Below, piece by piece: positions 10,201 through 20,013 of a stretch of DNA of 35,611 nucleotides; position 1 is the first letter of the stretch, and every line of letters begins with the position of its first letter. Origin of the DNA: Bacteroidota bacterium. Its GTDB lineage: Bacteria > Bacteroidota > Bacteroidia > Chitinophagales > Chitinophagaceae. The stretch lies in contig CANHLZ010000003.1 of NCBI GenBank assembly GCA_947461595.1, forward strand, positions 1 to 35,611, read 5' to 3'. The notes under the pieces are model-generated. The model saw only the letters and a program-made list of their open reading frames with translations, was not told the origin of the DNA and made no database searches. Made by a program: the position numbers and the translations under genes.

Positions 10201-10761
10201 TTACTTTAAGGGCATTTTTGATTGCAACAATTGCCATTTTAAAATAGCTGCCACTGAAATTGCATCAGTAATTTTTCCTTCCATCACCCATTGCAAAACA
10301 GTTTCAAATGGTATTTTTTTAACAGTAAGCTTTTCCGTGTCTTCTGGGGCAGCTTCCCCTGCAATTAAATCCTGTGCAACATATACCACTGCCAATTCAT
10401 CAGATACTGAATTAGATAGATGCATACGTAATATTTCAGTCCATTTTTTTGCTTCAAAACCAGTTTCTTCTTTTAGCTCTCTTTTAGCAGAAGCTAAATA
10501 GTCCGTACCCTCTGGACAACCCCCTTCTGGGATTTCCCAACTATACTCATTTAAAGGAAATCGGTATTGACCTACTAAATAAGTGTTGTCTTCCTTGTCA
10601 ATTACAACAATGCCAATAGCAATATTTTTAAAATGGACTTTCCCATAAATACCTGGAGTGCCCGCAGGAGTAATCACTTGGCAATCTGTTAAGCTAATCC
10701 ATGGATTATCATATACCATTTTTGTACTGATGGTCTTCCAAGGATTTTGTTCCTGTTCCAT
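10201..10761 (-). CDS. NUDIX hydrolase (ADP-ribose pyrophosphatase-like)
   Basis: Nudix box GGCPEGTDYLASAKRELKEETGF with WEIPEGG upstream. Confidence 0.9.
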   Translation of the reverse strand: MEQEQNPWKTISTKMVYDNPWISLTDCQVITPAGTPGIYGKVHFKNIAIGIVVIDKEDNTYLVGQYRFPLNEYSWEIPEGGCPEGTDYLASAKRELKEETGFEAKKWTEILRMHLSNSVSDELAVVYVAQDLIAGEAAPEDTEKLTVKKIPFETVLQWVMEGKITDAISVAAILKWQLLQSKMPLK

Positions 10762-10784
10762 AATTTTTTATTTAGCATTAAAAC

Positions 10785-10818
10785 TAAAAATCCCCCCCGA
10801 GCATTCGAGAGGGATTTT
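10785..10818 (-). terminator. Rho-independent terminator of metK
   Basis: Minus-strand AAATCCCTCTCGA-ATG-CTCGGGGGGGATTTTT hairpin between the metK stop and the NUDIX start. Confidence 0.8.
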
Positions 10819-10833
10819 ACTATTTGAACTATT

Positions 10834-12087
10834 TTATTTTAAACCGAATGCTTTTTTCACTTTCGCAACATAATCCAATTTCTCCCAAGTAAATAATTCC
10901 ACTTTCATGGTTTTTGATTTGCCGTCTGGAGTAGTGAAAGTTTTAGTCACTGTTTCATTCTTACGACCCATATGTCCATAAGCAGCAGTTTCACTATACA
11001 TTGGTGTTCTTAATTTTAATCTTTGCTCGATAAAGTAAGGACGCATATCAAATACGCTCTCTACTAATTTACCAATTTGACCATCGGTTAATTTTACTTT
11101 CGCAGTACCATACGTATTTACATTGATTGAAGTTGGTTTAGCCACACCAATCGCATATGAAACTTGTACTAATACTTCAGAAGCTACACCCGCTGCTACT
11201 AAGTTCTTAGCTATATGACGAGTCGCATAGGCTGCAGAACGGTCAACCTTACTTGGGTCCTTACCAGAGAAGGCTCCACCACCGTGTGCTCCTTTACCAC
11301 CGTATGTGTCAACAATAATTTTACGGCCTGTTAAACCAGTGTCCCCATGTGGACCACCAATTACAAATTTACCAGTTGGATTAATATGGTACTTAATGTC
11401 GTTGTTAAACAACTTCGCATATTTCTTGTACTTTGCTTTTACTCTTGGTATTAAAATTTCAACAATGTCTTTTTTGATTTTAGCTAACATCTTTGCTTCT
11501 GCATCAAAATCATCGTGTTGAGTAGAAACCACAATGGCATCAATTCTTACGGGTTGATTTTTGTCGTTGTACTCTAATGTTACTTGAGATTTGGCATCTG
11601 GACGTAAATATTTAATGGCTTTGTTCTCTCTTCTTAAAGCAGCCAATTCAATTAAAATTTTGTGCGCTAAGTCTAAAGCCAAAGGCATGAAATCGTCTGT
11701 TTCATTAGTGGCATAACCAAACATCATACCTTGGTCACCTGCACCTTGTTCTTCTTTTTTCTTTCTGTCCACCCCTTGGTTGATGTCAGCAGACTGTTCG
11801 TGAATAGCAGATAAAATTCCACAGCTATCCGCTTCGAACATGTATTCACTCTTAGTGTAACCAATCTTCTTAATTACATTACGTGCAATTGTTTGTACAT
11901 CTAAATAAGCTTTAGATTTAACTTCACCAGCTAATACTACTTGACCTGTAGTAACCAATGTTTCACAGGCTACTTTTGATTGTGGATCAAATGCTAAAAA
12001 ATTATCAATTAAGGCGTCAGAAATCTGATCGGCTAATTTGTCTGGATGTCCTTCGGAAACGCTTTCTGAAGTAAATAAATAAGGCAT
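10834..12087 (-). CDS. metK: S-adenosylmethionine synthetase
   Basis: [78 protein letters not shown]. Confidence 0.98.
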   Translation of the reverse strand: MPYLFTSESVSEGHPDKLADQISDALIDNFLAFDPQSKVACETLVTTGQVVLAGEVKSKAYLDVQTIARNVIKKIGYTKSEYMFEADSCGILSAIHEQSADINQGVDRKKKEEQGAGDQGMMFGYATNETDDFMPLALDLAHKILIELAALRRENKAIKYLRPDAKSQVTLEYNDKNQPVRIDAIVVSTQHDDFDAEAKMLAKIKKDIVEILIPRVKAKYKKYAKLFNNDIKYHINPTGKFVIGGPHGDTGLTGRKIIVDTYGGKGAHGGGAFSGKDPSKVDRSAAYATRHIAKNLVAAGVASEVLVQVSYAIGVAKPTSINVNTYGTAKVKLTDGQIGKLVESVFDMRPYFIEQRLKLRTPMYSETAAYGHMGRKNETVTKTFTTPDGKSKTMKVELFTWEKLDYVAKVKKAFGLK

Positions 12088-12114
12088 TTTCTTTTATTTA
12101 GTGGTTGTAAAGTG

Positions 12115-12122
12115 CAAATATA
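12115..12122 (-). promoter_or_regulatory. Putative Bacteroidota -7 box (TATATTTG) for metK
   Basis: Minus-strand TATATTTG about 28 nt upstream of the ATG, matching TAnnTTTG; no clear -33 TTTG. Confidence 0.4.
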
Positions 12123-12152
12123 TTAATAAAACCAATTTGAATGAAAAACTGT

Positions 12153-13643
12153 CTATAAATCCGAATAATAAATATGAAGCCTCATTCTACGTTTAGAATG
12201 TGTCCCCCCACCTAATCTAACTCTCCCCATGGCCGGCTGGTTTCCATTGGAACTTGATAAATAGTTTTTAGTAGCAGGTAAATTATTTTGTGGACGAGGG
12301 TATACATATTGTATAGAATCATTTACTGGAGCCAATATTCTAAAATCAAAAATAGAATCAGACCTAGAAATGACCCCTTGAACATATCTACTTATACTAA
12401 AATTATAGGTTGCCACATTAGCAACTCCATCAAGGGTTTTATATTGAAGCTGCCCTCCAAATCGACTCATCCCTTCTGCATCATTGGTTCCAGTGAAATC
12501 ATTCGGCACATTTCGAATTCTCTGCGTGGTAGAATCAAAGCTACCTAGGAATAAATAACTAGGAGGTAACAAATATCGCTCTAATATATTTGCACCTGGG
12601 TCCGATGTAACTTGTTCGGCAATTAATTCTGCACGATGAATAATTTTATTTTTAAACGCCTTTAAACCTGGAACTTTTATTTTTACCATAGTGCCTGGGC
12701 TACTTTGCACATATACCAATGAGTCACTAATTTTATTTTTTAAGTGCTTGGCTATTTCAGATCCACTGGTATTTCTTTTAATAAAATTAGCATGCCCATT
12801 ATTGTATATGCTAAATTTAAAATAAGCTACAGCCGTGTCTCTTTTATAACTTGAACTTGTAGTGGAGGTGCTTTTATAATAAAGTGCCAATTTAGTATTG
12901 GTATCATTCAAACTTATTTGAACCAATACATTTTTATTAGAAGTAGGATTAGTAGATAAAGCAAACCCTGGGAAACTAGCACTTAAAGTAGTATCTGAAC
13001 GATAGGCATTGGTTGAATCATAATTACGAATAAACATCCTTGCATAGGAAGATAACAATGGGATTCTAATTTGACTGGCTGCTGCTTCATATCTATTATT
13101 AACAGAATCTCTTGCATGTGTAAAATCTAATGAAAATGGATTAGCTAAAATTGAGCTGGCCTGTATATTATATAATTCCGGATAGTTATTTGCGTATTGT
13201 GTGCCATCAGAAATTAATGGAGTACTATTATCAATTCTTTTCAGGTTCAATACCACAGGTTTGGTCGAATCTCCATAGAACCCTTTATAAGACAATATCA
13301 AAACAGCAGAATCCACTTCTAAACTATCTCGATTCCCTGGAATAGAAAAAGGAAAACTACTAGGCACTAATTGAAAAAACATAGAAGCTTCAGTTGATCC
13401 AAATAAAGCATCGTCGGAAATCGTACCTACAACATGATGATCGGTTCCGTAAATCCTTAATGAATCTGGATAATCTACAGTTGTTGTAATAACGTCTAAA
13501 CTAGTATCTTTTGTATTAAAATAATCTAGCGGGGGCAATAGGCCAAGTCCTATATCGGTTGTACTTATTTTAGTACAGGCCGAAAAAAGAAGAATTGAAA
13601 AAGTAGCTATAAAAAAATTTCTAACTATGATATTCGATGTCAT
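12153..13643 (-). CDS. DUF4270 family lipoprotein
   Basis: Lipobox LLFSACTKISTTDIGLGLLP, extended beta-rich protein, C-terminal RVRLGGGTHSKRRMRLHIYYSDL; layout of the Bacteroidota DUF4270 family. Confidence 0.8.
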   Translation of the reverse strand: MTSNIIVRNFFIATFSILLFSACTKISTTDIGLGLLPPLDYFNTKDTSLDVITTTVDYPDSLRIYGTDHHVVGTISDDALFGSTEASMFFQLVPSSFPFSIPGNRDSLEVDSAVLILSYKGFYGDSTKPVVLNLKRIDNSTPLISDGTQYANNYPELYNIQASSILANPFSLDFTHARDSVNNRYEAAASQIRIPLLSSYARMFIRNYDSTNAYRSDTTLSASFPGFALSTNPTSNKNVLVQISLNDTNTKLALYYKSTSTTSSSYKRDTAVAYFKFSIYNNGHANFIKRNTSGSEIAKHLKNKISDSLVYVQSSPGTMVKIKVPGLKAFKNKIIHRAELIAEQVTSDPGANILERYLLPPSYLFLGSFDSTTQRIRNVPNDFTGTNDAEGMSRFGGQLQYKTLDGVANVATYNFSISRYVQGVISRSDSIFDFRILAPVNDSIQYVYPRPQNNLPATKNYLSSSNGNQPAMGRVRLGGGTHSKRRMRLHIYYSDL

Positions 13644-13661
13644 GAATGAATTAATTTGACT

Positions 13662-14480
13662 TTATTTGCCTGCAAGTTCGTTGTATAAATCTAAATACTC
13701 TGTTAAATCGGAATCCCATCCATTGAAAGGAATTACTTTTTTGCCTTTAACAGTCGAAAATTCAGACACAAGTTTTTTGTCTATTACATCAGAACCAAAA
13801 GAGATAGCATCTGAATAAGAAGCGCCTCCTCTAAATAAAGAAGTATTATTTAAATCCTTGAAAGGTTCTAGATCTTTGTCTTTAATATTAGTATTGATAA
13901 GGGCTTTTGTTAAAAAATCTTTATTGAATTTTTCTTCAAATGTATTTTGACCAATGGTGAAAATAGTTTTTGCATTCGAAAAAACAGGCTCCTTTTTGAA
14001 TGCCGTTTTGATATAGGCTGGGATTAAACCAGTCATCCATCCGCTGCAATGAATAATATCTGGAGGCCATCCGAATTTTTTAACTGTTTCTAATGCACCA
14101 CGACAAAAGAAAATGGTTCTCAAGGCATTGTCCTCAAACCATTTTTCATTTTCATCATGAAACAAGTGCTTTCTTTTAAAAAAGTCCTCATTTTCTAAAA
14201 AATAGACTTGTAAACGCGCATTAGGCAAGGAGGCCACCTTAATTTGTAAAGGATAATCGTCGCCGTCCAACTGTACATTGATACCAGAAAGACGAACCAC
14301 TTCATGAAGGCGATGCCTTCTTTCATTAATTACACCAAACCTAGGCATAATACAGCGTACTTCTAGACCACTGTCATTGCTTTTTATAGCGAGCTTATTA
14401 ATGACCTCAGCGAATTCTGTCAACTCTAAATAAGGTGACATCTCCGTGGCGATGAATAAGATTCGTTTTTTTTCAGACAT
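13662..14480 (-). CDS. Short glycogen/starch synthase (GT5) N-terminal-domain-like protein, probably non-catalytic
   Basis: RILFIATEMSPYLELTEFAEVINKLA, VRCIMPRFG, FFCRGALETVKKFGWPPDIIHCSGWMTGLIPAYIK resemble the GlgA N-domain; only 272 aa, no C-terminal GT-B half. Confidence 0.8.
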   Translation of the reverse strand: MSEKKRILFIATEMSPYLELTEFAEVINKLAIKSNDSGLEVRCIMPRFGVINERRHRLHEVVRLSGINVQLDGDDYPLQIKVASLPNARLQVYFLENEDFFKRKHLFHDENEKWFEDNALRTIFFCRGALETVKKFGWPPDIIHCSGWMTGLIPAYIKTAFKKEPVFSNAKTIFTIGQNTFEEKFNKDFLTKALINTNIKDKDLEPFKDLNNTSLFRGGASYSDAISFGSDVIDKKLVSEFSTVKGKKVIPFNGWDSDLTEYLDLYNELAGK

Positions 14481-14518
14481 TCCGTTTGGGGTTTAACTCA
14501 GTACAAACTTTGAGTGTG

Positions 14519-14526
14519 CAAAGGTA
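14519..14526 (-). promoter_or_regulatory. Putative Bacteroidota -7 box (TACCTTTG) for the GT5-like/DUF4270 pair
   Basis: Minus-strand TACCTTTG, consensus TAnnTTTG, 38 nt upstream of the ATG; a TTTC lies 20 nt further upstream. Confidence 0.5.
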
Positions 14527-14639
14527 CGTAATACTAAGGACTTTAAGAAACGACAAAAAAGGGTAATAAATAAGCCCTTCTACCCTCGTTTATAGACATT
14601 TGGTTGTAAATTGCAGAGTATTGAATTAAATCTTAATGA

Positions 14640-15620
14640 ATGGGTAAATTTCTAAAAATAGCCTTCTTTTTTTTAATAGGCATATTATTGATTTGGTGGA
14701 GTTTACATCAAATTCCCCCTCAAGAATGGGATAAGTTCAAGTTATCTTTAAAACACTCCCGTTTTTGGATAATCATTCCAGTATTTGTTTTATTAGGTCT
14801 TTCCCATTTTTTACGTGCATTAAGATGGCGTTTAATTATGGAACCACTGGGGTACCAACCTGGCATTATAAATACCTATTTAGCAGTGCTCATTGGATAT
14901 TTGGCTAATTTGGCTATCCCTCGTTTAGGCGAAGTTTTAAAGTGTACCCTACTTTCAAAATATGAAAAAGTACCTGCAGATAAAATTGTAGGCACCATTG
15001 TAGCGGAACGTGCTTTTGATGTGCTTTGCTTAGGGCTTGTTTTTTTATTGGCCCTTACATTACAATTTAATGTTATTCAAGCAGGATGGGATCAATTACG
15101 AACTGCTCCAGTAGCTGGCAATACTCCCAATCACACATCAATTCTGCTTGAAATCATCGCAGGCCTGATCGTTGTAATGATTGTTTTATTTTTCATTTTT
15201 AAACATAAATTAACTAAAGCAATAGAAAGTATAAAAAGTATATTTTGGGGTGTATGGGCAGGGATTATGAGTGCCACTAAATTAAAAAAACACAATTTAT
15301 TTTTCGTTTATTCTTTTGGCATTTGGTTTTTATATTTGTTTGCTACCTACATTGGATTATATGGAACCATCGGAACAGAAAGCTCATTTGCAACTGCTAT
15401 TAGTTGTTTGGCTTATGCAAGTATAGGCATGATTATTACACCAGGAGGAATTGGGGCCTATGCCTATTTCATGGCAAAAGTACTTCAGCTAAATGGAATT
15501 GATTACACACTAGGATTAGCCAATGGGACCTTACAATGGTTTTCTCAATTTTTAATAGTTTTAGTTTTGGGTGGTCTTAGTTTAATAATTCTTCCTATCA
15601 TTAATAAACAAACCAAATAG
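14640..15620 (+). CDS. Lysylphosphatidylglycerol synthase transmembrane (UPF0104/flippase-like) family protein
   Basis: Polytopic membrane protein with LRALRWRLIMEPLG, YLANLAIPRLGEVLKCTLLSKYEKVPADKIVGTIVAERAFDVLCL, ITPGGIGAYAYFM motifs. Confidence 0.88.
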   Translation: MGKFLKIAFFFLIGILLIWWSLHQIPPQEWDKFKLSLKHSRFWIIIPVFVLLGLSHFLRALRWRLIMEPLGYQPGIINTYLAVLIGYLANLAIPRLGEVLKCTLLSKYEKVPADKIVGTIVAERAFDVLCLGLVFLLALTLQFNVIQAGWDQLRTAPVAGNTPNHTSILLEIIAGLIVVMIVLFFIFKHKLTKAIESIKSIFWGVWAGIMSATKLKKHNLFFVYSFGIWFLYLFATYIGLYGTIGTESSFATAISCLAYASIGMIITPGGIGAYAYFMAKVLQLNGIDYTLGLANGTLQWFSQFLIVLVLGGLSLIILPIINKQTK

Positions 15621-15621
15621 C

Positions 15622-16110
15622 ATGCGTGCAGTAGAATTAATTGAACAAAAAATTAAAACGATTGAGGAAGCAAAGGCACAAATCAGCGCTTGGAAAGTAA
15701 CTGGAAAAACCTTTTCATTCACGAATGGCTGTTTTGATATTCTACATCCAGGTCATTTATTTTCATTGGCACAAGCCGCAAAAGAAGCCGACTATTTAGT
15801 AGTGGGATTAAACAGTGACCAAAGTGTCCAAAGGTTAAAAGGCACTACTAGGCCCATTAACAACACCCAAAGCAGGGCCAAGGTATTAGCCAATTTATTG
15901 GTGGTAGATATGGTCGTTATTTTTGAAGAAGATACTCCATTGGATTTAATAAAAGCACTTATGCCAGACGTCATGGTCAAAGGTGGCGATTATACTATTG
16001 AACAAATTGTGGGCGCAAAAGAAGTCATTGCTCATGGAGGAAAAGTAATTATCAACCCCATCGTAGAAGGTTTCTCTACCACACAACTGATTGAAAAAAT
16101 AAAAAAATAA
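15622..16110 (+). CDS. rfaE2: D-glycero-beta-D-manno-heptose 1-phosphate adenylyltransferase (RfaE2/HldE C-terminal type)
   Basis: FTNGCFDILHPGHLFSLAQAAKEADYLVVGLNSDQSVQRLKGTTRPINNTQSRAKVL; VMVKGGDYT. Confidence 0.92.
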   Translation: MRAVELIEQKIKTIEEAKAQISAWKVTGKTFSFTNGCFDILHPGHLFSLAQAAKEADYLVVGLNSDQSVQRLKGTTRPINNTQSRAKVLANLLVVDMVVIFEEDTPLDLIKALMPDVMVKGGDYTIEQIVGAKEVIAHGGKVIINPIVEGFSTTQLIEKIKK

Positions 16111-16178
16111 TAATTGAATCTACTTTTAAGTTAGTTCAAGAATTATCAAATCCCTTACATTTAAAAAATAATATTGTT

Positions 16179-17702
16179 ATGCAATTTTTACAAGCGTTAC
16201 AAATACAAAAAGAAAACGAAGGCAGCTCCACTGGGACTGTTTGGCAAAAAAGTAAGGGTCAAAAAATAAGTTCCTACTCTCCAGTAGACAAAAAAGAAAT
16301 TGGAGCCGTAATTAGCACCGATCAACTAGCTTATGAAAATATAATTACCACCGCTCAATCTGCATTTCAAGAATGGAGAAAATGGCCAGCACCAAAAAGA
16401 GGCGAAGTAGTAAGACAATTAGGAGAAGCTTTAAGAAATGATAAACAAGCACTAGGTCAATTGGTAAGTTATGAAATGGGCAAAAGCTTACAAGAAGGCT
16501 TAGGAGAAGTGCAAGAAATGATAGACATCTGTGATTTTGCTGTAGGCTTATCAAGACAATTGTATGGACTAACTATGCACAGCGAACGTCCTTTGCATAG
16601 AATGTATGAGCAATGGCATCCCTTGGGCATTGTAGGTATAGTTTCTGCATTTAATTTTCCAGTAGCCGTTTGGAGCTGGAATGCCGCATTAGCATGGGTA
16701 TGTGGCAATGTTACGGTATGGAAGCCAAGTGAAAAAACTCCTTTGTGTGGCAATGCCATTCAGCATATTGTTGCTAAAGTTTTTAAAACCAATCAAGTGC
16801 CTGAAGGTGTGAATAATTTAATTCAAGGGGGAAGAGAAGTGGGAGAATGGATGAGTCATGATATCAGAATTCCTTTGGTCTCTGCCACAGGTTCTACCAG
16901 GATGGGAAAAGAATTAAATCAAGCAGTAGCTGCAAGATTAGGAAAAACTATTTTGGAATTAGGAGGAAACAATGCGATCATTATTTCGGAACACGCCGAC
17001 TTAGATATGTCATTAGTGGGTGCTGTTTTTGGAGCAGTAGGCACGGCAGGACAAAGATGCACCAGTACGCGCCGATTAATTATTCATGAAAAAATATATG
17101 ACACATTTGTAGCTAAACTAGTTAAAGCCTATCAACAAATAAAAATAGGCAACCCATTAGATGCTTCTATACATATGGGTCCATTGATAGATAAAGCGGC
17201 CGTTAAAATGTATTTAGACTCTATCGAAGCTTGCAAAAAAGAAGGCGGAAAATTTATTGTTGAAGGTGGTGTATTAGAAGGCGTTGGATTTGAAAGTGAT
17301 TGCTATGTAAAACCTTGTATCGCAGAAGCACTGCCCCATTACGCCATGGTCCAACATGAAACATTTGCTCCTATTTTATATGTAATGAAATATACTGAAA
17401 TAGAAGAAGCCATTGCAATTCAAAATGCAGTCCCACAAGGGTTATCCTCTGCCATCATGACATTAAATATGAGAGAATCAGAATTATTTTTATCTACCTT
17501 AGGAAGTGATTGCGGCATAGCCAACGTAAATATTGGAACCAGTGGCGCAGAAATAGGCGGCGCTTTTGGCGGAGAAAAAGAAACAGGAGGCGGAAGAGAA
17601 AGTGGAAGTGATGCCTGGAAAGCTTATATGCGCAGACAAACCAATACCATCAACTGGGGCAATCAATTGCCTCTGGCACAAGGAATAAAATTTGACTTCT
17701 AA
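16179..17702 (+). CDS. Aldehyde dehydrogenase family protein (ALDH7-like)
   Basis: GIVGIVSAFNFPVAVWSWNAALAWVCGNVTVWKPSEKTPL, LELGGNNAIIISEHADLDM, GTAGQRCTSTRRLIIHE (catalytic Cys), GGAFGGEKETGGGRESGSDAWKAYMRRQTNTINW. Confidence 0.93.
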   Translation: MQFLQALQIQKENEGSSTGTVWQKSKGQKISSYSPVDKKEIGAVISTDQLAYENIITTAQSAFQEWRKWPAPKRGEVVRQLGEALRNDKQALGQLVSYEMGKSLQEGLGEVQEMIDICDFAVGLSRQLYGLTMHSERPLHRMYEQWHPLGIVGIVSAFNFPVAVWSWNAALAWVCGNVTVWKPSEKTPLCGNAIQHIVAKVFKTNQVPEGVNNLIQGGREVGEWMSHDIRIPLVSATGSTRMGKELNQAVAARLGKTILELGGNNAIIISEHADLDMSLVGAVFGAVGTAGQRCTSTRRLIIHEKIYDTFVAKLVKAYQQIKIGNPLDASIHMGPLIDKAAVKMYLDSIEACKKEGGKFIVEGGVLEGVGFESDCYVKPCIAEALPHYAMVQHETFAPILYVMKYTEIEEAIAIQNAVPQGLSSAIMTLNMRESELFLSTLGSDCGIANVNIGTSGAEIGGAFGGEKETGGGRESGSDAWKAYMRRQTNTINWGNQLPLAQGIKFDF

Positions 17703-17728
17703 ATAGATTTTTTTATTTTTCCTAATTT

Positions 17729-19393
17729 ATGAAACGAGTTCCAAGCACCCTCTTTTTTTTATTCATTACAATATTTTCATGGAGTCAGTCGACAAAAAAT
17801 TGGCATTGGAAAGATTATGAAAAAGACAGTGTGCATGGAGTAAGTTTACAAAAAGCTTATCAATTACTAGCCGCCTACTCTAAAAAGCCTAGTACCATCA
17901 TTGTGGCCGTTATTGATGGAGGAATTGATACCAATCATATCGAATTAAAAAATATACTCTGGACTAATCCAACAGAAATACCTAATAACCATATTGACGA
18001 CGATCACAATGGCTATATAGATGATATACACGGTTGGAATTTCTTAGGTGGCCAGGATGGACGAAATATAGATAAAGCGGAGGCTGAAAAAACAAGAATT
18101 TATCATCAGTTAAAAGACCAATTTGAAAATAAAGTTGTGGATACCCTTTCCATGAATAAGCTTCAAAAAAATCAATTTTCAATTTGGCAGGAAGTGTCAA
18201 AAGAGATGGAATTTTCAGACCAAGAAGCAGCCAACTTACAATACATTTCCATGGCGATGAATGCACTTAAAAAAATTGGAGCAACCATCATTAAAGACAT
18301 GGGAGATTCTAGCTTTAATGCCAATAAATTAACTCCTTACCAACCTAATGGAAGAATTGCTTTAGAAGCTAAAGCAGCTTTTTTAAGAACGATCAATGTT
18401 TTAGGGATTGATAAAGAAATAACCTTTCCTGAAATAATCAATGATTTAAAAGAATACATAGATGGAAAAGAAAAATTAGCCAATGCAAAGGAAACAAAAG
18501 CTTCTAAACTTAGAGATGAAATAATAAAAGACCATTATTACAATTTTTCGGATCGTTACTATGGTAATAATGATATTACAGGTCCTAATGCAAGGCATGG
18601 AACGCATGTATCAGGATTAGTAGCAAGCTTCCCAGATAGTAGTTGGCAAGTAACCCAATGGTATCCGCCTTTGAAAATTATGACCCTAAGAGCTGTTCCA
18701 GATGGCGATGAATACGATAAAGACATCGCACTCGGCATAAGATATGCTGTAGACAACGGTGCTAAAATTATCAATATGAGTTTTGGAAAATCCTATTCCC
18801 CCGAACAAATTTGGGTAGATAGCGCAATTAGATATGCTGCAGAAAAAGATGTATTAATTATTCATTCTGCAGGAAATGAGTTTTATAATTTGGATCAAAA
18901 AAATGTATTCCCCAACCCCTATTCTAGTATCCTCAAAGATTCGGCAAAAAATATACTCACCGTTGCAGCAAGCAGTGATATTACTATTGGTGAAAGTTTA
19001 TTAACCGATTTTAGTAATTATGGTCCTAAGGTGGTGGATATACTATCACCTGGATATAAAATATATTCTACATTACCTGGGAAAAACAATCATGGTTTTT
19101 TAAATGGAACTAGTATGGCTTCTCCAATTGTTAGTAACATTGCAGCACTTATCCGCTCTTATTTTCCAACACTTACAGCCAAACAAGTAAAAGATATATT
19201 AATTAAATCGGTATGGCAAGCTGCTGACAAAAATTTAAGATATAGTATACCACAACGCGAAGTTTCCAAAAAATTAGATGAAATTGCTAAAGCAGGCGGT
19301 ATTGTTAATGCAGCCAATGCCATTCAATTGGCAAAAGCAATGGCCGCTATTACCCCAGCAAAATCCAATAAAAAGAAAAGACCAACTAATTAA
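17729..19393 (+). CDS. Secreted S8 (subtilisin-like) serine peptidase
   Basis: Signal peptide; Asp motif IIVAVIDGGIDTNH, His motif ARHGTHVSGLVASF, Ser motif LNGTSMASPIVSNIAALI; long region between Asp and His motifs. Confidence 0.93.
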   Translation: MKRVPSTLFFLFITIFSWSQSTKNWHWKDYEKDSVHGVSLQKAYQLLAAYSKKPSTIIVAVIDGGIDTNHIELKNILWTNPTEIPNNHIDDDHNGYIDDIHGWNFLGGQDGRNIDKAEAEKTRIYHQLKDQFENKVVDTLSMNKLQKNQFSIWQEVSKEMEFSDQEAANLQYISMAMNALKKIGATIIKDMGDSSFNANKLTPYQPNGRIALEAKAAFLRTINVLGIDKEITFPEIINDLKEYIDGKEKLANAKETKASKLRDEIIKDHYYNFSDRYYGNNDITGPNARHGTHVSGLVASFPDSSWQVTQWYPPLKIMTLRAVPDGDEYDKDIALGIRYAVDNGAKIINMSFGKSYSPEQIWVDSAIRYAAEKDVLIIHSAGNEFYNLDQKNVFPNPYSSILKDSAKNILTVAASSDITIGESLLTDFSNYGPKVVDILSPGYKIYSTLPGKNNHGFLNGTSMASPIVSNIAALIRSYFPTLTAKQVKDILIKSVWQAADKNLRYSIPQREVSKKLDEIAKAGGIVNAANAIQLAKAMAAITPAKSNKKKRPTN

Positions 19394-19429
19394 GAATTTA
19401 ATTCAATATTTACCTAACAAATACCAACT

Positions 19430-19942
19430 ATGCCCAGACCCAGTGCCACCGAATACGCTAGTTTTCATCAAACTTATATTAACTACACCAGTGGAAAAGA
19501 TTACTCCATCTTATTACAACAATACAATGACCGTATTATTGATGCCTGGAATGCCATCCCTACAGAGAAAATAAATTTTGCTTACGCTCCAGACAAATGG
19601 ACGATCAAGCAAATGCTACAGCATGTAATAGATACCGAAAGAATATTTGCTTATAGGGCTTTAGCCATTGCTAGAAAAGAGCCCGCCTCCTTAATGGGCT
19701 TTGACGAAAATGAATATGCTAAAAATGCTACAGCAACTCATCGAAATTGGAAAGAGATGATTGCTGAATGGAAAATAGTAAGACAATCTACTAATTTGCT
19801 ATTTGCTTCTTTCACGGAAGAAGATTTAAAACAAAAAGGCACTGCAAGTGATTTACCTATTTCGGTGAATGCAATAGGCTTTATTATTTTTGGTCACGCC
19901 TTGCATCATCTGCATGTACTTAAAGAGCGCTATTCTATTTAA
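19430..19942 (+). CDS. DinB family protein
   Basis: WTIKQMLQHVIDTERIFAYRALAIARKE and C-terminal HALHHLHVLKERY helix typical of DinB-like four-helix bundles. Confidence 0.88.
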   Translation: MPRPSATEYASFHQTYINYTSGKDYSILLQQYNDRIIDAWNAIPTEKINFAYAPDKWTIKQMLQHVIDTERIFAYRALAIARKEPASLMGFDENEYAKNATATHRNWKEMIAEWKIVRQSTNLLFASFTEEDLKQKGTASDLPISVNAIGFIIFGHALHHLHVLKERYSI

Positions 19943-19959
19943 CTATTTTAGGTTGGAAT

Positions 19960-19993
19960 AAAAAAAGCCCCCCGATAAATCGGAGGGCTTTTG
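19960..19993. terminator. Bidirectional Rho-independent terminator between dinB-like and yceI-like genes
   Basis: AAAAGCCCCCCGAT-AA-ATCGGAGGGCTTTT with A run 5' and T run 3'. Confidence 0.85.
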
Positions 19994-20013
19994 TATAAAA
20001 AAGTAAACGGCAA

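Noticed and set aside
10201-10761. Nudix box with Thr/Asp where the first Glu is expected (GGCPEGTDYLASAKREL)
   Set aside because: The catalytic REL-EE-G core is intact and the first position varies in Bacteroidota subfamilies; not enough for a finding.
14553-14585. Weak hairpin AGGGTA...TACCCT between the GT5-like gene and the LPG-synthase-like gene
   Set aside because: Six-bp arms, 15-nt loop and no T run; genes are divergent so a terminator is not expected.
16345-16759. Minus-strand ORFs inside the ALDH gene (69 and 96 aa)
   Set aside because: Antisense to a well-conserved CDS, no recognisable domain; expected shadow ORFs.
19278-19574. 98-aa plus ORF overlapping the S8 peptidase end and DinB start
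   Set aside because: Out of frame with two supported CDSs; no independent motif.
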